From NCBI RefSeq assembly GCF_001606025.1, contig NZ_CP014945.1, forward strand, positions 2,604,001 to 2,668,000: a DNA stretch of 64,000 bases, given 5' to 3'. The notes beneath the pieces were generated by a model, which was not told the DNA's origin, made no database searches, and saw only the letters and a program-made list of their open reading frames with translations. This DNA comes from Psychrobacter alimentarius (GTDB lineage: Bacteria; Pseudomonadota; Gammaproteobacteria; Pseudomonadales; Moraxellaceae). Shown in pieces: positions 26,344 through 35,196 of the stretch. How positions within the stretch are numbered: position 1 is the first letter of the stretch; the number at the start of each line of letters is the position of its first letter. A program made the position numbers and the translations under genes.

Positions 26344-26958
26344 ATGTCTTCTTATTTAAATGCTGATAAAACCTATCTGACTCTGACACCAGCGGGTATT
26401 TTTGAGGCATTTTCACAAAGTGAACCCACTGATGAGCAGCTGTCATTACAAAACCTGCTGTCTTCTCCCCAGACCTTGCTTGCCGCAGATTGGCTTGCGC
26501 GCTATTCAGATACGTGGTTACAGCGCTTTATAGAACAAGGTTTGATTGAAAAACTATCCCTTCTCTTACCTGCTCCTAATCTGCCACTGGATCAATTTTT
26601 GCCTTATGTGGTTGCCAGCTTATCAGGTAAACGTCGTGCCGCCATTGGCTCTGACGAAGGATTTTGTTTGGCACGCATTGGTTATAGTCAAGAAGAAGCG
26701 GACATGCTAAGTGTGGCAGCCGCTGATTTTTCAGGCTTTATGCTCCGGCAAAAGCAGCGCGGATGGGCAGTAGAAAGCCAAGCCATCTCGTTTTTTCAGC
26801 AAGTCGATTTACTCATTCCTGAAACCAGCTTTGTGTTTTTATGGATTGATGGTGCAGGCTACGTACTTATTATTGATGGTGAGCCTTTGACTAATAGTCG
26901 TGCTTTTGTAGAATTGGTATGGGCACTAAAGACATCTGGCTTAAGGTTTATTAACTAA
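26344..26958 (+). CDS. Uncharacterised protein with a roadblock-like C-terminal region
   Basis: A 204-residue soluble protein. The N-terminal half is unrecognised. The C-terminal half, from about residue 95 (AAIGSDEGFCLARIGYSQEE) through DMLSVAAADFSGFMLRQ to VFLWIDGAGYVLIIDGEPL, has the strand-helix-strand order of a divergent roadblock/LC7 domain. This is a reading of pattern and not a match to a known profile. The ATG at 26344 is used; in-frame ATG 26332 and TTG 26308 lie before it, and none has a clear ribosome-binding site. It closes the same-strand run that began with the true roadblock gene at 23887. Confidence 0.6.
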   Translation: MSSYLNADKTYLTLTPAGIFEAFSQSEPTDEQLSLQNLLSSPQTLLAADWLARYSDTWLQRFIEQGLIEKLSLLLPAPNLPLDQFLPYVVASLSGKRRAAIGSDEGFCLARIGYSQEEADMLSVAAADFSGFMLRQKQRGWAVESQAISFFQQVDLLIPETSFVFLWIDGAGYVLIIDGEPLTNSRAFVELVWALKTSGLRFIN

Positions 26959-27327
26959 CTCTGTTATATGATTTAGGCGTTGGCTCTGGCTATTCTATCG
27001 TTTAGCTCTCTCTTTTATCCCTTATGAATGCCTCCAGTCATTAAATAGACGCATTTCTTTCCTTTAGAATATTGTCGATTTTATTCAAAAAGAGTACAGT
27101 CATTCTGGGCCAAATTTTCCGTAGTAATAAGAATGCGCTGAAAATTAACAAAAACTTAGCAAAGGTTAAGTCATACTGTATTCACTATTTAAATCCATTT
27201 TTCCTTCTATCAAAAATTTCAAACGCTCAAACCATATCCTTACCGACTACATCCTTACCAACTACCCTCATCGAAAGTGGCAACTTTTGCCAAACCTTGC
27301 ATTCTTGCTTATTTTTTAGGACAGTTT
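26959..27327. other. Intergenic region before the methyltransferase gene
   Basis: This 369-bp gap has no terminator hairpin or repeat that I can see. It is A+T rich and probably carries the methyltransferase promoter. A 99-residue open frame across 27072-27371 has no gene-like features and overlaps the next gene, so it was not called. Confidence 0.4.
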
Positions 27328-27999
27328 ATGACTTCGCTGACCACTGTGCGCGTGCGTTATCAAACGATTGAAATTGGCAACACCGACATTCACATTTGTA
27401 CGTTGCGTGACAATCAACAATTTAGCGATCCTGATGATGAAGCATTGAATTTAGGTATCTGCTCTGCCTCTTGGCCGATGTTTGGGGTGATATGGCCATC
27501 TAGCTTGGTACTTGCCAATCATATGCTCAATTATGACATTGCGGGCAAACGAATATTGGAGGTGGGCTGCGGCATGGCATTATCCAGCTTGCTGCTCAAT
27601 CACCGACATGCCGATATCACAGCGACTGATTATCATCCAACGGTAGAATATTTCCTCGATCGCAACACCACGCTGAATAATAATAAAGAAATCAATTTTG
27701 AGCGCTTAGATTGGGCAGAGGACAATAGTCATCTTGGGAAATTCGATATCATTATCGGTAGCGATTTACTGTATGAAGACCAACATATCGATATTTTGGC
27801 CGAATTTATCGAGCGTCATGCGCTGCCAACTTGTGAAGTCATCGTTGTTGACCCTGGTCGTGGCCGCAAAAACAAACTGACTCATAAAATGACCGAGTTT
27901 GGTTTTAGCAATCGTCACGTCCGCCCAGAAAATACAACTTATCTTGAGATGCCGTTTAAAGGGCATATTTTGACGTTTTTGCGCGATAACGCAGGTTAA
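27328..27999 (+). CDS. Class I SAM-dependent methyltransferase (METTL21/lysine-methyltransferase-like)
   Basis: SAM-dependent methyltransferase of 223 residues with the seven-strand fold. Motif I is ILEVGCGMALSSLLL near residue 71, and motif II lies in ITATDYHPTVEYFL. The block FDIIIGSDLLYEDQHIDIL is typical of the METTL21/Methyltransf_16 group, which modifies protein lysines, and the upstream WPMFGVIWPSSLVLANHML matches the W-P-S preamble of that group. A protein substrate is therefore likely but not known. The ATG at 27328 follows TAGGA; a longer GTG-initiated form at 27277 is less likely. Convergent with the GNAT gene at 28028. Confidence 0.8.
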   Translation: MTSLTTVRVRYQTIEIGNTDIHICTLRDNQQFSDPDDEALNLGICSASWPMFGVIWPSSLVLANHMLNYDIAGKRILEVGCGMALSSLLLNHRHADITATDYHPTVEYFLDRNTTLNNNKEINFERLDWAEDNSHLGKFDIIIGSDLLYEDQHIDILAEFIERHALPTCEVIVVDPGRGRKNKLTHKMTEFGFSNRHVRPENTTYLEMPFKGHILTFLRDNAG

Positions 28000-28027
28000 A
28001 TAGCGTACAAGCTGTCAGCAAGCAGAA

Positions 28028-28600
28028 TCAAGAGCTGACCGTGTTTTGCCATTGTTGCCGAGTTATCTTGTACAGTACATGCTCAGCAAGTCGATGATTC
28101 ACAGCCAGCGCAGGATGATAAAAATTGTCCTGCATCTTTGTCATACCAATACGCTGCATAATGAGTTGTGAACGTTTATTAATGACAGCGGTAAACGAGA
28201 CAACCTCATCAAGTACCAGCTCGGTAAAAGCAAAATCTAACGCTGCACGCGCGGCTTCAGTCGCATAGCCTTGTCCCCAGTAGTCTTTGCGAAGTCGCCA
28301 AGCGATTTCGACAGCAGGCGCAAATGACATATCTGCATGTGTCTCGTTTAAACCGACAAAGCCGATAAAAGCATCCTGTTTTTCTACGTCGTTTTTTAAA
28401 CCAACCGCCCACAACCCCCAACCTTTGTCTTCAACCAGTTGCTGGCATTTTTTGGCAATCGTATCGCTCACCGTGCTTGATAACAACTTGGGAAAGTATT
28501 TCATCACCTCAGGATCGGCATTTATTTCCGCAAATATCGCAAAATCACTTGCTTGCCACTGTCTAAGGCATAAACGGTCTGTTTCTATCACATGTGGCAT
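28028..28600 (-). CDS. GNAT family N-acetyltransferase (RimJ/RimL-like)
   Basis: Acetyltransferase of the RimJ/RimL group, 190 residues. Marks are the N-terminal TDRLCLRQWQASDFAIFAEI, AVEIAWRLRKDYWGQGYATEAA (acetyl-CoA loop), and RSQLIMQRIGMTKMQD. Such proteins acetylate protein N-termini, amino sugars or small amines; the substrate is not known here. The gene lies 31 bp downstream of the MocA-like gene on the minus strand, but no functional link to molybdoenzymes is evident. Confidence 0.82.
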   Translation of the reverse strand: MPHVIETDRLCLRQWQASDFAIFAEINADPEVMKYFPKLLSSTVSDTIAKKCQQLVEDKGWGLWAVGLKNDVEKQDAFIGFVGLNETHADMSFAPAVEIAWRLRKDYWGQGYATEAARAALDFAFTELVLDEVVSFTAVINKRSQLIMQRIGMTKMQDNFYHPALAVNHRLAEHVLYKITRQQWQNTVSS

Positions 28601-28631
28601 GTTTGTCTCTTAAGATTGATACTATTTTGAT

Positions 28632-29324
28632 TCAGTCAAGCCAGCCTTTTTGCTGGGCATAAGCCAGCTGCTCGGGCGTATCGATATCATAGCTGAGCTG
28701 GATATTGGTTACGGTACTGATTTGACTCGCCGGCAGCGCTCTGATGAATTGGCGCAGCCCTTTGTCACCCGTCAATGCTGATTGCCATTGTTTAAGCAGA
28801 CCCTCATCAATAACTAATGGCAATCCAGCGATAGTTTTTGCTGATGAATTGACTAAAGCATCATCATCTAAGTACCTTTTGTCCGTATGCGCCCAGCTAT
28901 GATAACCGCTCGCCACCACAGGCTGTTTACCAGCCAGCAGTGCCGCTAGATGCAATTCATCAAGTCGTATCTGATCGATACCCATGATTAATACTCGCTC
29001 AACCGGCACGTTTACGTCACCTAACGCCTCAATGCCCAAATACAAACTGTGTGCCATTCCCGTCTCGGGCTGTGGATTTACAACCATTCGAATAATAGGA
29101 TATTGTATAGCCAAGTCAGCAACAGCATCCGTTATCGCTTGATGATGATCAGGAATAATCACGATAATGTCTTGCGGCTGCGTGGTCACTACCAGTTTGA
29201 GCATAACACGAATAAGCGCTTCGCCCTCTTTACTCAGCAGTTGCTTTACTTGACCTAAACGCTGACTAAGCCCGCTTGCCAATATAATAACGGCATGATT
29301 GGATGTCAGTGAATGATCAAGCAT
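28632..29324 (-). CDS. MobA/MocA-like nucleotidyltransferase
   Basis: Nucleotidyltransferase of the MobA/MocA family, which attaches CMP (MocA) or GMP (MobA) to molybdopterin. The N-terminal loop reads ILASGLSQRLGQVKQLL, close to the consensus LAAG-x-S-x-RMG-x-x-K with Met replaced by Leu. The central segment VERVLIMGIDQIRLD fits the metal-binding Asp region. The ATG at 29324 overlaps the end of the XdhC gene by eight bases; an earlier in-frame ATG at 29384 would run well into it. From its place behind the PaoABC-XdhC genes, cytidylylation of the cofactor for a xanthine dehydrogenase-family enzyme (the MocA role) is more likely than the MobA role. Confidence 0.8.
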   Translation of the reverse strand: MLDHSLTSNHAVIILASGLSQRLGQVKQLLSKEGEALIRVMLKLVVTTQPQDIIVIIPDHHQAITDAVADLAIQYPIIRMVVNPQPETGMAHSLYLGIEALGDVNVPVERVLIMGIDQIRLDELHLAALLAGKQPVVASGYHSWAHTDKRYLDDDALVNSSAKTIAGLPLVIDEGLLKQWQSALTGDKGLRQFIRALPASQISTVTNIQLSYDIDTPEQLAYAQQKGWLD

Positions 29325-30618
29325 TTGCAAACGCAGAAGAAGCAATTTCAGATTTTGAAAATTCGGCAGGTGGCGATTGCTCATGCATCACTGCATTGAT
29401 CTGTGCCAAAATCCCAAGTGCCAACGCTTCAGGTCCATCACCGCCTAATTTATAACCGATCGGATAATGTATCTTACGAATACCATTGACCAAAGTTTGA
29501 GGATCAGCCTTAGTGGCGCTAATCTCGTTAATTAGACGCTCGGTGCGATAGCTCGGCCCCAACTGCCCTAAATACTGATACTGCTCAGGATGCTCTAACA
29601 ACACATCCAAACGTGCACGGTCTTGACTCAGGCTGTGCGACATCAAAGCAACGGCAGCATTACGACTCAATTTAAGTAGTTTATCCGTATTTTCTAATGG
29701 CAAATGCATCACAACATCTGCCTGAGAAAATCGCGCACGCGTCGCGTATTGTGCGCGGCTGTCTACAACTGTCACATGCCAATCTTGCAGTTTTGCCATC
29801 GTGACTAGTGGTATCACATCGTTACCTGCTCCGCAAACGAGCAAACGGATTTGTGGCTGCAATCGCTGTATGAGCCACTCTGTTGATACGTCTGCATCTT
29901 TCAAAACGACGTACTCAGTGTTTTTATTAGATATCTCATATTCCGCTAATGCGTCAATCATGTTGGCAAGTGTGCTTGACACAGTAGGTTCCGTGAGAGA
30001 TGACGCTTGCTCAGGCATAATAACGCCTAACTGTCCTGATTCACTGACTTCATTCAGGATAATGCGCATACCAATTTGCAAATCAGGCATGTGCTGTCCA
30101 CTGTCAGAACGAATCAAAGTAGCAATGGTGACAGGCTCTTGAGTACGGCGAACTTGAGTAATCGTTTCTAACAATGGTTTTGCACTTGCTAAACGCTCGA
30201 ACAACACATGAACCCGACCATTACAGCCTAGACCAAAATTCATCTCATCCAGCTCGTTGATGTCATCTTCCCAATCATTAGATGTGTTATCGCCCAAAAA
30301 CTCATCGTTCGCTACGTGAGCGCTTTGCTCTGTTTCTTTTGCTTCTCCATTGTCTGTGTACTCAATGTCTTCGCCTGTTTGATAGACTTGGACGTTGGCA
30401 CCATGACGCGTGAGCCAAAATGCCCGTTTGATAATATGTGGCTCCAAACAACCACCACTGATCATCCCAACGGAACGCCCATCCTCACAGATCAGCATCA
30501 TCGCACCAGCACGGCGATATGCCGATCCTTCGGTGTGGACAACCGTCGCCAATACAGCATCGACATTTTGCTGCTGAGCCTCGCCTGCCAGCTTAAGAAT
30601 GTCAGCAATTTGATTCAT
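29317..30618 (-). CDS. XdhC/CoxI family molybdoenzyme maturation protein
   Basis: Maturation factor that binds the molybdenum cofactor and passes it, after sulfuration, to enzymes of the xanthine dehydrogenase family. The N-terminal XdhC/CoxI domain shows EGSAYRRAGAMMLICEDG and VGMISGGCLEPHI; the cysteine in SGGCLE is the conserved one. A C-terminal Rossmann-like XdhC domain contains LLVCGAGNDVIPLV and VTVVDSRAQYA. At 433 residues it is longer than the typical 300-350 because of an acidic insertion near residues 95-125. It follows the large-subunit gene by 75 bp, with a terminator hairpin in the gap, and corresponds in position to E. coli paoD. Confidence 0.88.
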   Translation of the reverse strand: MNQIADILKLAGEAQQQNVDAVLATVVHTEGSAYRRAGAMMLICEDGRSVGMISGGCLEPHIIKRAFWLTRHGANVQVYQTGEDIEYTDNGEAKETEQSAHVANDEFLGDNTSNDWEDDINELDEMNFGLGCNGRVHVLFERLASAKPLLETITQVRRTQEPVTIATLIRSDSGQHMPDLQIGMRIILNEVSESGQLGVIMPEQASSLTEPTVSSTLANMIDALAEYEISNKNTEYVVLKDADVSTEWLIQRLQPQIRLLVCGAGNDVIPLVTMAKLQDWHVTVVDSRAQYATRARFSQADVVMHLPLENTDKLLKLSRNAAVALMSHSLSQDRARLDVLLEHPEQYQYLGQLGPSYRTERLINEISATKADPQTLVNGIRKIHYPIGYKLGGDGPEALALGILAQINAVMHEQSPPAEFSKSEIASSAFANA

Positions 30619-30648
30619 AATGCCTCTTTTTTGACCTATTTTAGTTAT

Positions 30649-30677
30649 AAAAACCCGCCAATAAAGCGGGTTTTTGT
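30649..30677 (-). terminator. Intrinsic terminator between the molybdoenzyme large subunit and xdhC
   Basis: An AAACCCGC stem pairs with GCGGGTTT around a seven-base loop; on the minus strand the stem is followed by T residues. It sits 17 bp after the large-subunit stop and just before the xdhC ribosome-binding site, so it may limit read-through into the maturation genes. A run of T on the plus strand would let it act in either direction. Confidence 0.75.
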
Positions 30678-30693
30678 TTAAACGTATAAAAAA

Positions 30694-33114
30694 TTACTCT
30701 GGCATCTCATAAAGTAACTTATCAAGCGTAATCGGAAATTCATATACCCTAACGCCAACTGCATTGTAGACAGCATTGGCAATCGCGGCAGCCGCACCTG
30801 AAATGGCTGTCTCACCGATACCCTTAATGTGCATTGGATTGGTATATGGATCATCTTCTTCCACTAAGATGACGTCCAATTGTGGTACATCCGCATTGAC
30901 TGGCACGTGATACTCAGCGAGATCGTGATTACACAGGCGACCATCGCGCTTATCATGAATGACCTCTTCCATCAAGGCTGAACCAATACCGAACACCATG
31001 CCGCCATAACATTGTGACGTGGCCGTATTGTGGTTAAGGATACGACCTGCTGCAAAGGCTCCTGTCATACGCTTAACCCGGATCTCACCTGTGACCTTAT
31101 GTACGGCAACTTCTGCAAAGTTAGCACCAAAAGAAGCTTGGCGATGACTTTTGCCATTTTTGCCCGGTTTGATTTGGCCTTTTGCGCTCAGCTTTTGCTC
31201 ATCATAGTCAGCGATCACTTCTGCTAAAGCATAAGATTTCGGGCCGTCAAAATCGTATTTGCTAGTATCTGACTTTGGTAGCGCAAGCCCAGTCTTTTCA
31301 GAGATTTTGTCTTTGAGACTTTCTGCTTGTCCTTTGACTGTCTCAATCGCGGTATCTGTCTTGCTCGGATTATGCGTACCGACTTGCTTGATATAACCGT
31401 TACCAAGCTGAATCGTATCTGCATAAAGGCCAACTTTTGCGGCTATCATGTCACGTAGCTGCTCACAGGCAAGATAAATACTACTACCAGAACTTGCTGC
31501 ACCGAAGCTACCACCCGAACCAGACGCTGGTGGCAGCTCACTATCACCCAGCTTCATCTCAATATGGTCGATGGGCAAGCCTAGTAAATCGGCTGCCACT
31601 TGCGAAAACACGGTATAAGAACCCGTACCGATATCAGTCATATCTGTCTCAATCACAGCCTTCACGCCGAGCTCTTTTGACTTATCTACTTGTAGCGTTG
31701 CTCGCGCTTCTGATTGCTGTAGCGAGTTGCCGCGAGAGGATGCGGCCATACCAGTACCTATCCACCAATCACCCTCCAACTGACTGGCAGGCTTAGCATT
31801 ACGCTCGCTCCAGCCAAATCTCTCAGCGCCTTGTTCCATACAGGCAATCAGTTGACGCGTCGAAAACGGAATATCTTGACTGGGGTCTTTTTCAGGCTCA
31901 TTACGGCGGCGTAGCTCAATTGGGTCAATATCCAACTGCGTAGCAAGCTCATCCATGGCGCACTCAAGCGCAATCATACCTACGGCTTCACCAGGCGCAC
32001 GCATAGAGCCAGAAAGCAGTTGGTTCATATCAACTTGTTGATAATTTACTTGGCGGTTTTCGCCGCGGTACAAATAATGGGTCGATAAAGCAGAAGGCTC
32101 AAAGAACCCTTCATCAGGTAAGTTGCTACTGATAGAATCATGAATCAACGTGTTAATCACCCCTTGCTCATCACAACCAATGGCAATACGCTGACGGGTG
32201 TTTGAACGCTTGACCGTTGCTTCCATGACTTGCGGACGAGTCATACAAACCAATACTGGACGATCCAACTCTTTAGCGGCAATAGCAGCAGCAATAGATT
32301 CAGGGGCAATGCCTAATTTGCTACCAAAACCGCCACCAACGTAATGAGCAATCATTTGTACCTGATCTTTATTGAGATCTAAAGCATCCATGATTTGCTG
32401 CTTACATGATGCAATCATCTGATTCGACGTATAAAGAATCAGTTTGTCCTCTTCCCAATACGCCAAGGTCGCGTGCGGCTCCATCGCAGCACTGGTTTGG
32501 TTGGGGGTATGATAAAAACGCTCAATGGTCACGGGCGAATCTGCCAAACCTTGCTCTGGGTCGCCGTTCACTGCATTCTTGTCTGATCCTTCTTTTTCAT
32601 TTACTTCATGAGCATTGGATAACTCTTTAGCAAAATCCAAAGCTGCTTGTTCAGTCTCATCTTTGTAAGTCACACGAACTGCTTGAGCGCCTTCTGTGGC
32701 GGCTTCAAACGTCTCAGCGACCACAACGGCAATGGGCTGACCATGATAAAAAATCTCGCTAGCGCCTTGAGTGGGGGCTTTGGTTGCTGTCCCTTGCTGC
32801 GGATTACGCAAAAAATGCTTAGGGTCGGTGACCACTTTAATAATACCTGGGATATCATCTAAAGCACTGCTATCGATACTTTCGACGTGCCCTTTAGCGA
32901 TTTTAGCACCTACCAAAACACCATAAGCTTGATTGTCACGATAAATTTCTGCCGAATAAGGCGCTTGACCGCTCACTTTTAATGGGCCATCAACACGGTT
33001 GATCGCTTTGCCCACCAGATTATTTGTTGTATTAGTAAACGAAGAGTCAACCGGCTCATTCATCGTCATTTTTTTAGTAGGTTCTGATGGAAGTACTGAG
33101 TCTAATAATGACAT
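30694..33114 (-). CDS. Molybdopterin-binding large subunit, PaoC/xanthine dehydrogenase family
   Basis: Catalytic subunit of a molybdenum hydroxylase, 806 residues. Marks of the family are GKAINRVDGPLKVSGQAPYS, HYVGGGFGSKLG in the cofactor region, SGSMRAPGEAVGMIALECA, GSGGSFGAASSGS, and near the C-terminus HIKGIGETAISGAAAAIANA, which includes the glutamate expected at the active site. Such enzymes oxidise aldehydes or N-heterocycles at a Mo=S centre. E. coli PaoC is about 730 residues; a lysine-rich insertion near 600-650 accounts for much of the excess here. It lies 2 bp after the FAD subunit gene and has a strong AAGGAG. Substrate is not determined by sequence; aldehyde is the best guess. 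Confidence 0.88.
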   Translation of the reverse strand: MSLLDSVLPSEPTKKMTMNEPVDSSFTNTTNNLVGKAINRVDGPLKVSGQAPYSAEIYRDNQAYGVLVGAKIAKGHVESIDSSALDDIPGIIKVVTDPKHFLRNPQQGTATKAPTQGASEIFYHGQPIAVVVAETFEAATEGAQAVRVTYKDETEQAALDFAKELSNAHEVNEKEGSDKNAVNGDPEQGLADSPVTIERFYHTPNQTSAAMEPHATLAYWEEDKLILYTSNQMIASCKQQIMDALDLNKDQVQMIAHYVGGGFGSKLGIAPESIAAAIAAKELDRPVLVCMTRPQVMEATVKRSNTRQRIAIGCDEQGVINTLIHDSISSNLPDEGFFEPSALSTHYLYRGENRQVNYQQVDMNQLLSGSMRAPGEAVGMIALECAMDELATQLDIDPIELRRRNEPEKDPSQDIPFSTRQLIACMEQGAERFGWSERNAKPASQLEGDWWIGTGMAASSRGNSLQQSEARATLQVDKSKELGVKAVIETDMTDIGTGSYTVFSQVAADLLGLPIDHIEMKLGDSELPPASGSGGSFGAASSGSSIYLACEQLRDMIAAKVGLYADTIQLGNGYIKQVGTHNPSKTDTAIETVKGQAESLKDKISEKTGLALPKSDTSKYDFDGPKSYALAEVIADYDEQKLSAKGQIKPGKNGKSHRQASFGANFAEVAVHKVTGEIRVKRMTGAFAAGRILNHNTATSQCYGGMVFGIGSALMEEVIHDKRDGRLCNHDLAEYHVPVNADVPQLDVILVEEDDPYTNPMHIKGIGETAISGAAAAIANAVYNAVGVRVYEFPITLDKLLYEMPE

Positions 33115-33116
33115 GA

Positions 33117-34109
33117 TTATGCTCCTTCGCCAGCTAACGCACGCTGAATGACTTGCTTTAATAAACGACGTGTCAGTGGTATTTTAAAATCGTTTTGCCC
33201 ATTGCCTTTTGCGCCTTGCAATAGCAAGTCGGCGGCCTGCTTGATCACCTCATCATTACCATCTGTATCTACTAACAAGGCTTCAACAGCTTCGTTGCGC
33301 CATGGTTCGGTACCAATGCCACCAAAGGCCAAACGTACAGTGGTTAAATGAACATCATCACCAACCTCTATGACAGCAGCACATGATACTAGCGCAAATG
33401 CATAGGAGGCACGGTCACGTACTTTGTCATAAGTATGCATACCTTTGATAGGCGCTGGTAGTACGACATGCGTGATAAGCTCGCCACTCTCTAAGACATT
33501 TTCAATATGCGGTGTGTCTTTTGGTAGACAGTAAAACTCGCTAACAGGAATAATACGCGTGCTGCCATCTGCCTTGACCGTCTCAATCTTTGCATCGAGC
33601 AGACGCATAGCAACTGCCATGTCAGATGGGTGCTGAGCGATACAAGCGTCGCTAGTACCTAAGATAGCAAGGGCACGGTTCTCGCCGTTGATAGCTGGAC
33701 AACCTGTGCCGGGTTCACGCTTATTGCATGGGCTGTCTGTCTGATAAAAATAATAGCAACGCGTGCGCTGCAAGAAGTTACCGCCTGTGGTTGCCTTATT
33801 ACGCAATTGCCCTGTAGCTCCGGCCAAAATAGCTCGTGACAATACAGGATAATTGGCAATCACATCAGGATGACCTGCCAAATCACTATTGGTAACCAGC
33901 GTACCGATGCGCAATCCACCTTCGTCTGTGGTTTCTACTTGCTTTAACGTTAGGCGTGTTACATCTACAAGTTTGGTAGGCGTTTCAATCTCAAGCTTCA
34001 TTAAGTCTAATAAGTTGGTGCCGCCCGCGATAAAAGAGGCATCTTTGGGACTCGCTGACATAGCAGCTTGCTCGGGTGCATCTGCACGGCTATATTCAAA
34101 GCGTCTCAT
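33117..34109 (-). CDS. FAD-binding subunit with extra Fe-S cysteines (PaoB-like)
   Basis: Medium subunit of the molybdenum hydroxylase, FAD-binding PCMH type, 330 residues. The FAD-site motif FIAGGTNLLDLMKLE is near residue 25, and ATGGNFLQRTRC near residue 125. A run of cysteines follows (RTRCYYFYQTDSPCNKRE, then GTGC, then DACIAQHPSDMA), the insertion that in E. coli PaoB holds an additional [4Fe-4S] cluster. This places the enzyme in the PaoABC branch and not in classical xanthine dehydrogenase. The ATG overlaps the end of the small-subunit gene by four bases and has a strong AGGAGGG site. Confidence 0.88.
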   Translation of the reverse strand: MRRFEYSRADAPEQAAMSASPKDASFIAGGTNLLDLMKLEIETPTKLVDVTRLTLKQVETTDEGGLRIGTLVTNSDLAGHPDVIANYPVLSRAILAGATGQLRNKATTGGNFLQRTRCYYFYQTDSPCNKREPGTGCPAINGENRALAILGTSDACIAQHPSDMAVAMRLLDAKIETVKADGSTRIIPVSEFYCLPKDTPHIENVLESGELITHVVLPAPIKGMHTYDKVRDRASYAFALVSCAAVIEVGDDVHLTTVRLAFGGIGTEPWRNEAVEALLVDTDGNDEVIKQAADLLLQGAKGNGQNDFKIPLTRRLLKQVIQRALAGEGA

Positions 34110-34765
34110 GAGCGCCCTCCTTGTGTGTTGGCTGCTTGCTGACGGTTTGAGGCATTACCAAGCTGAGTCTGGCTCGGTGGCGGCGACCAGATACCTGTAA
34201 CCTGTGATCCATTCTTTGCATTGGCTATAGAAACGTCTGTGTCCGACTTTTCTGAAAATTGGCTTTCAAGCACTTGCGAGATGGCTTTAATAATATTGGG
34301 GTAGGCAGAACAGCGACAAATATTGCCACTCATACGCTCTGCAATCTCTTGTACGAGCAGCCCATCAGGATCTTTTAAGTCGGCTGTCACATAGCTTGGC
34401 CAATTTTGCTTGACCTCTTCTATCAAGGCCGTTGCCGAACAAATCTGTCCTGGTGTGCAGTAGCCACACTGAAAGGCATCATTATCAGCAAAGGCTTGCT
34501 GCAATGCTGACAACGATTCAGGCATACCGATACCTTCAATCGTTGTAATCTCATCACCTTCATGCATTACTGCAAGGGTCAGGCAAGAATTGACTCGCTG
34601 CCCATTGATGAGCATTGTGCAGGCACCACACTGACCGTGGTCACAGCCTTTTTTTGGTCCAGTAATTTGTAAATGTTGACGACAGACATCGAGCAATGTC
34701 GTTCGTGTGTCGAGATTATCGAATTGATAATCCCGCTTATTTATTGTTAGTGTTAAGGTAGTCAT
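34106..34765 (-). CDS. 2Fe-2S small subunit (PaoA-like), no Tat signal
   Basis: Electron-transfer subunit with two [2Fe-2S] clusters, 219 residues. The plant-type ferredoxin cysteines are in KGCDHGQCGACTMLINGQ, plus a later cysteine in NSCLT; the second cluster is in CGYCTPGQI and GNICRCSAYPNI. E. coli PaoA carries a twin-arginine signal that sends the complex to the periplasm; here neither the ATG at 34765 nor a longer frame from 34852 shows an RR motif, so this enzyme is probably cytoplasmic. The C-terminal 50 residues are a polar tail rich in Ser, Asn and Gln. First gene of the paoABC-like operon, divergent from the DsbA-family gene. Confidence 0.87.
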   Translation of the reverse strand: MTTLTLTINKRDYQFDNLDTRTTLLDVCRQHLQITGPKKGCDHGQCGACTMLINGQRVNSCLTLAVMHEGDEITTIEGIGMPESLSALQQAFADNDAFQCGYCTPGQICSATALIEEVKQNWPSYVTADLKDPDGLLVQEIAERMSGNICRCSAYPNIIKAISQVLESQFSEKSDTDVSIANAKNGSQVTGIWSPPPSQTQLGNASNRQQAANTQGGRS

Positions 34766-35196
34766 GCTGGCTTCTCGCTGGCAGGTAAACATAAAAGAAT
34801 GGCTATAAACGCGTTTCACAACCGTATTAATGAATTTATTATGACTGAACAAACGAGTTATTTTGTTCTGACTTTGTAGTCATTAGAGTGTAGTTTTTAA
34901 TCCAAAGTCGTCTTAAGATACCAATATCTTCGTTTTTTTCGTCTTACTGTGCATCATTTAATTTACGATATATAGTCACCAAAAACGCGCTGACTCTTAG
35001 CAGGTCAATGCAATGACCACCTACATTATCGCTATACCGCTATGCTCGTTACCAAAGTTACAGTAGGTAACTGAAGTCGTCACTTAGCCTACATTGCAAT
35101 CGCTTTAATATTCTCCTAGCATGGCTTAAAGCTTTATATCATTTAAGGCATTAAACAATAGCTATCCAAAATAAAAAACGAATCCTGCGAGGCACT
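34766..35196. other. Divergent intergenic region, paoA-like and dsbA-like genes
   Basis: This 431-bp region separates two divergent transcription units and should contain both promoters. I see a short inverted repeat, GTTACC and GGTAAC twelve bases apart near 35050, and a loosely repeated CCTACATT on both sides of it, which might be a regulator site. No gene was found. Confidence 0.4.

Noticed and set aside
27072..27371. A 99-residue frame before the methyltransferase
   Set aside because: It overlaps the real gene out of frame, has no ribosome-binding site and a composition of translated A+T-rich spacer.
35000..35110. Loose CCTACATT repeats before the FrnE-like gene, considered as a fifth copy of the palindromic repeat family
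   Set aside because: The characteristic core is absent and the arms do not match the family; it may just be a short regulatory dyad.
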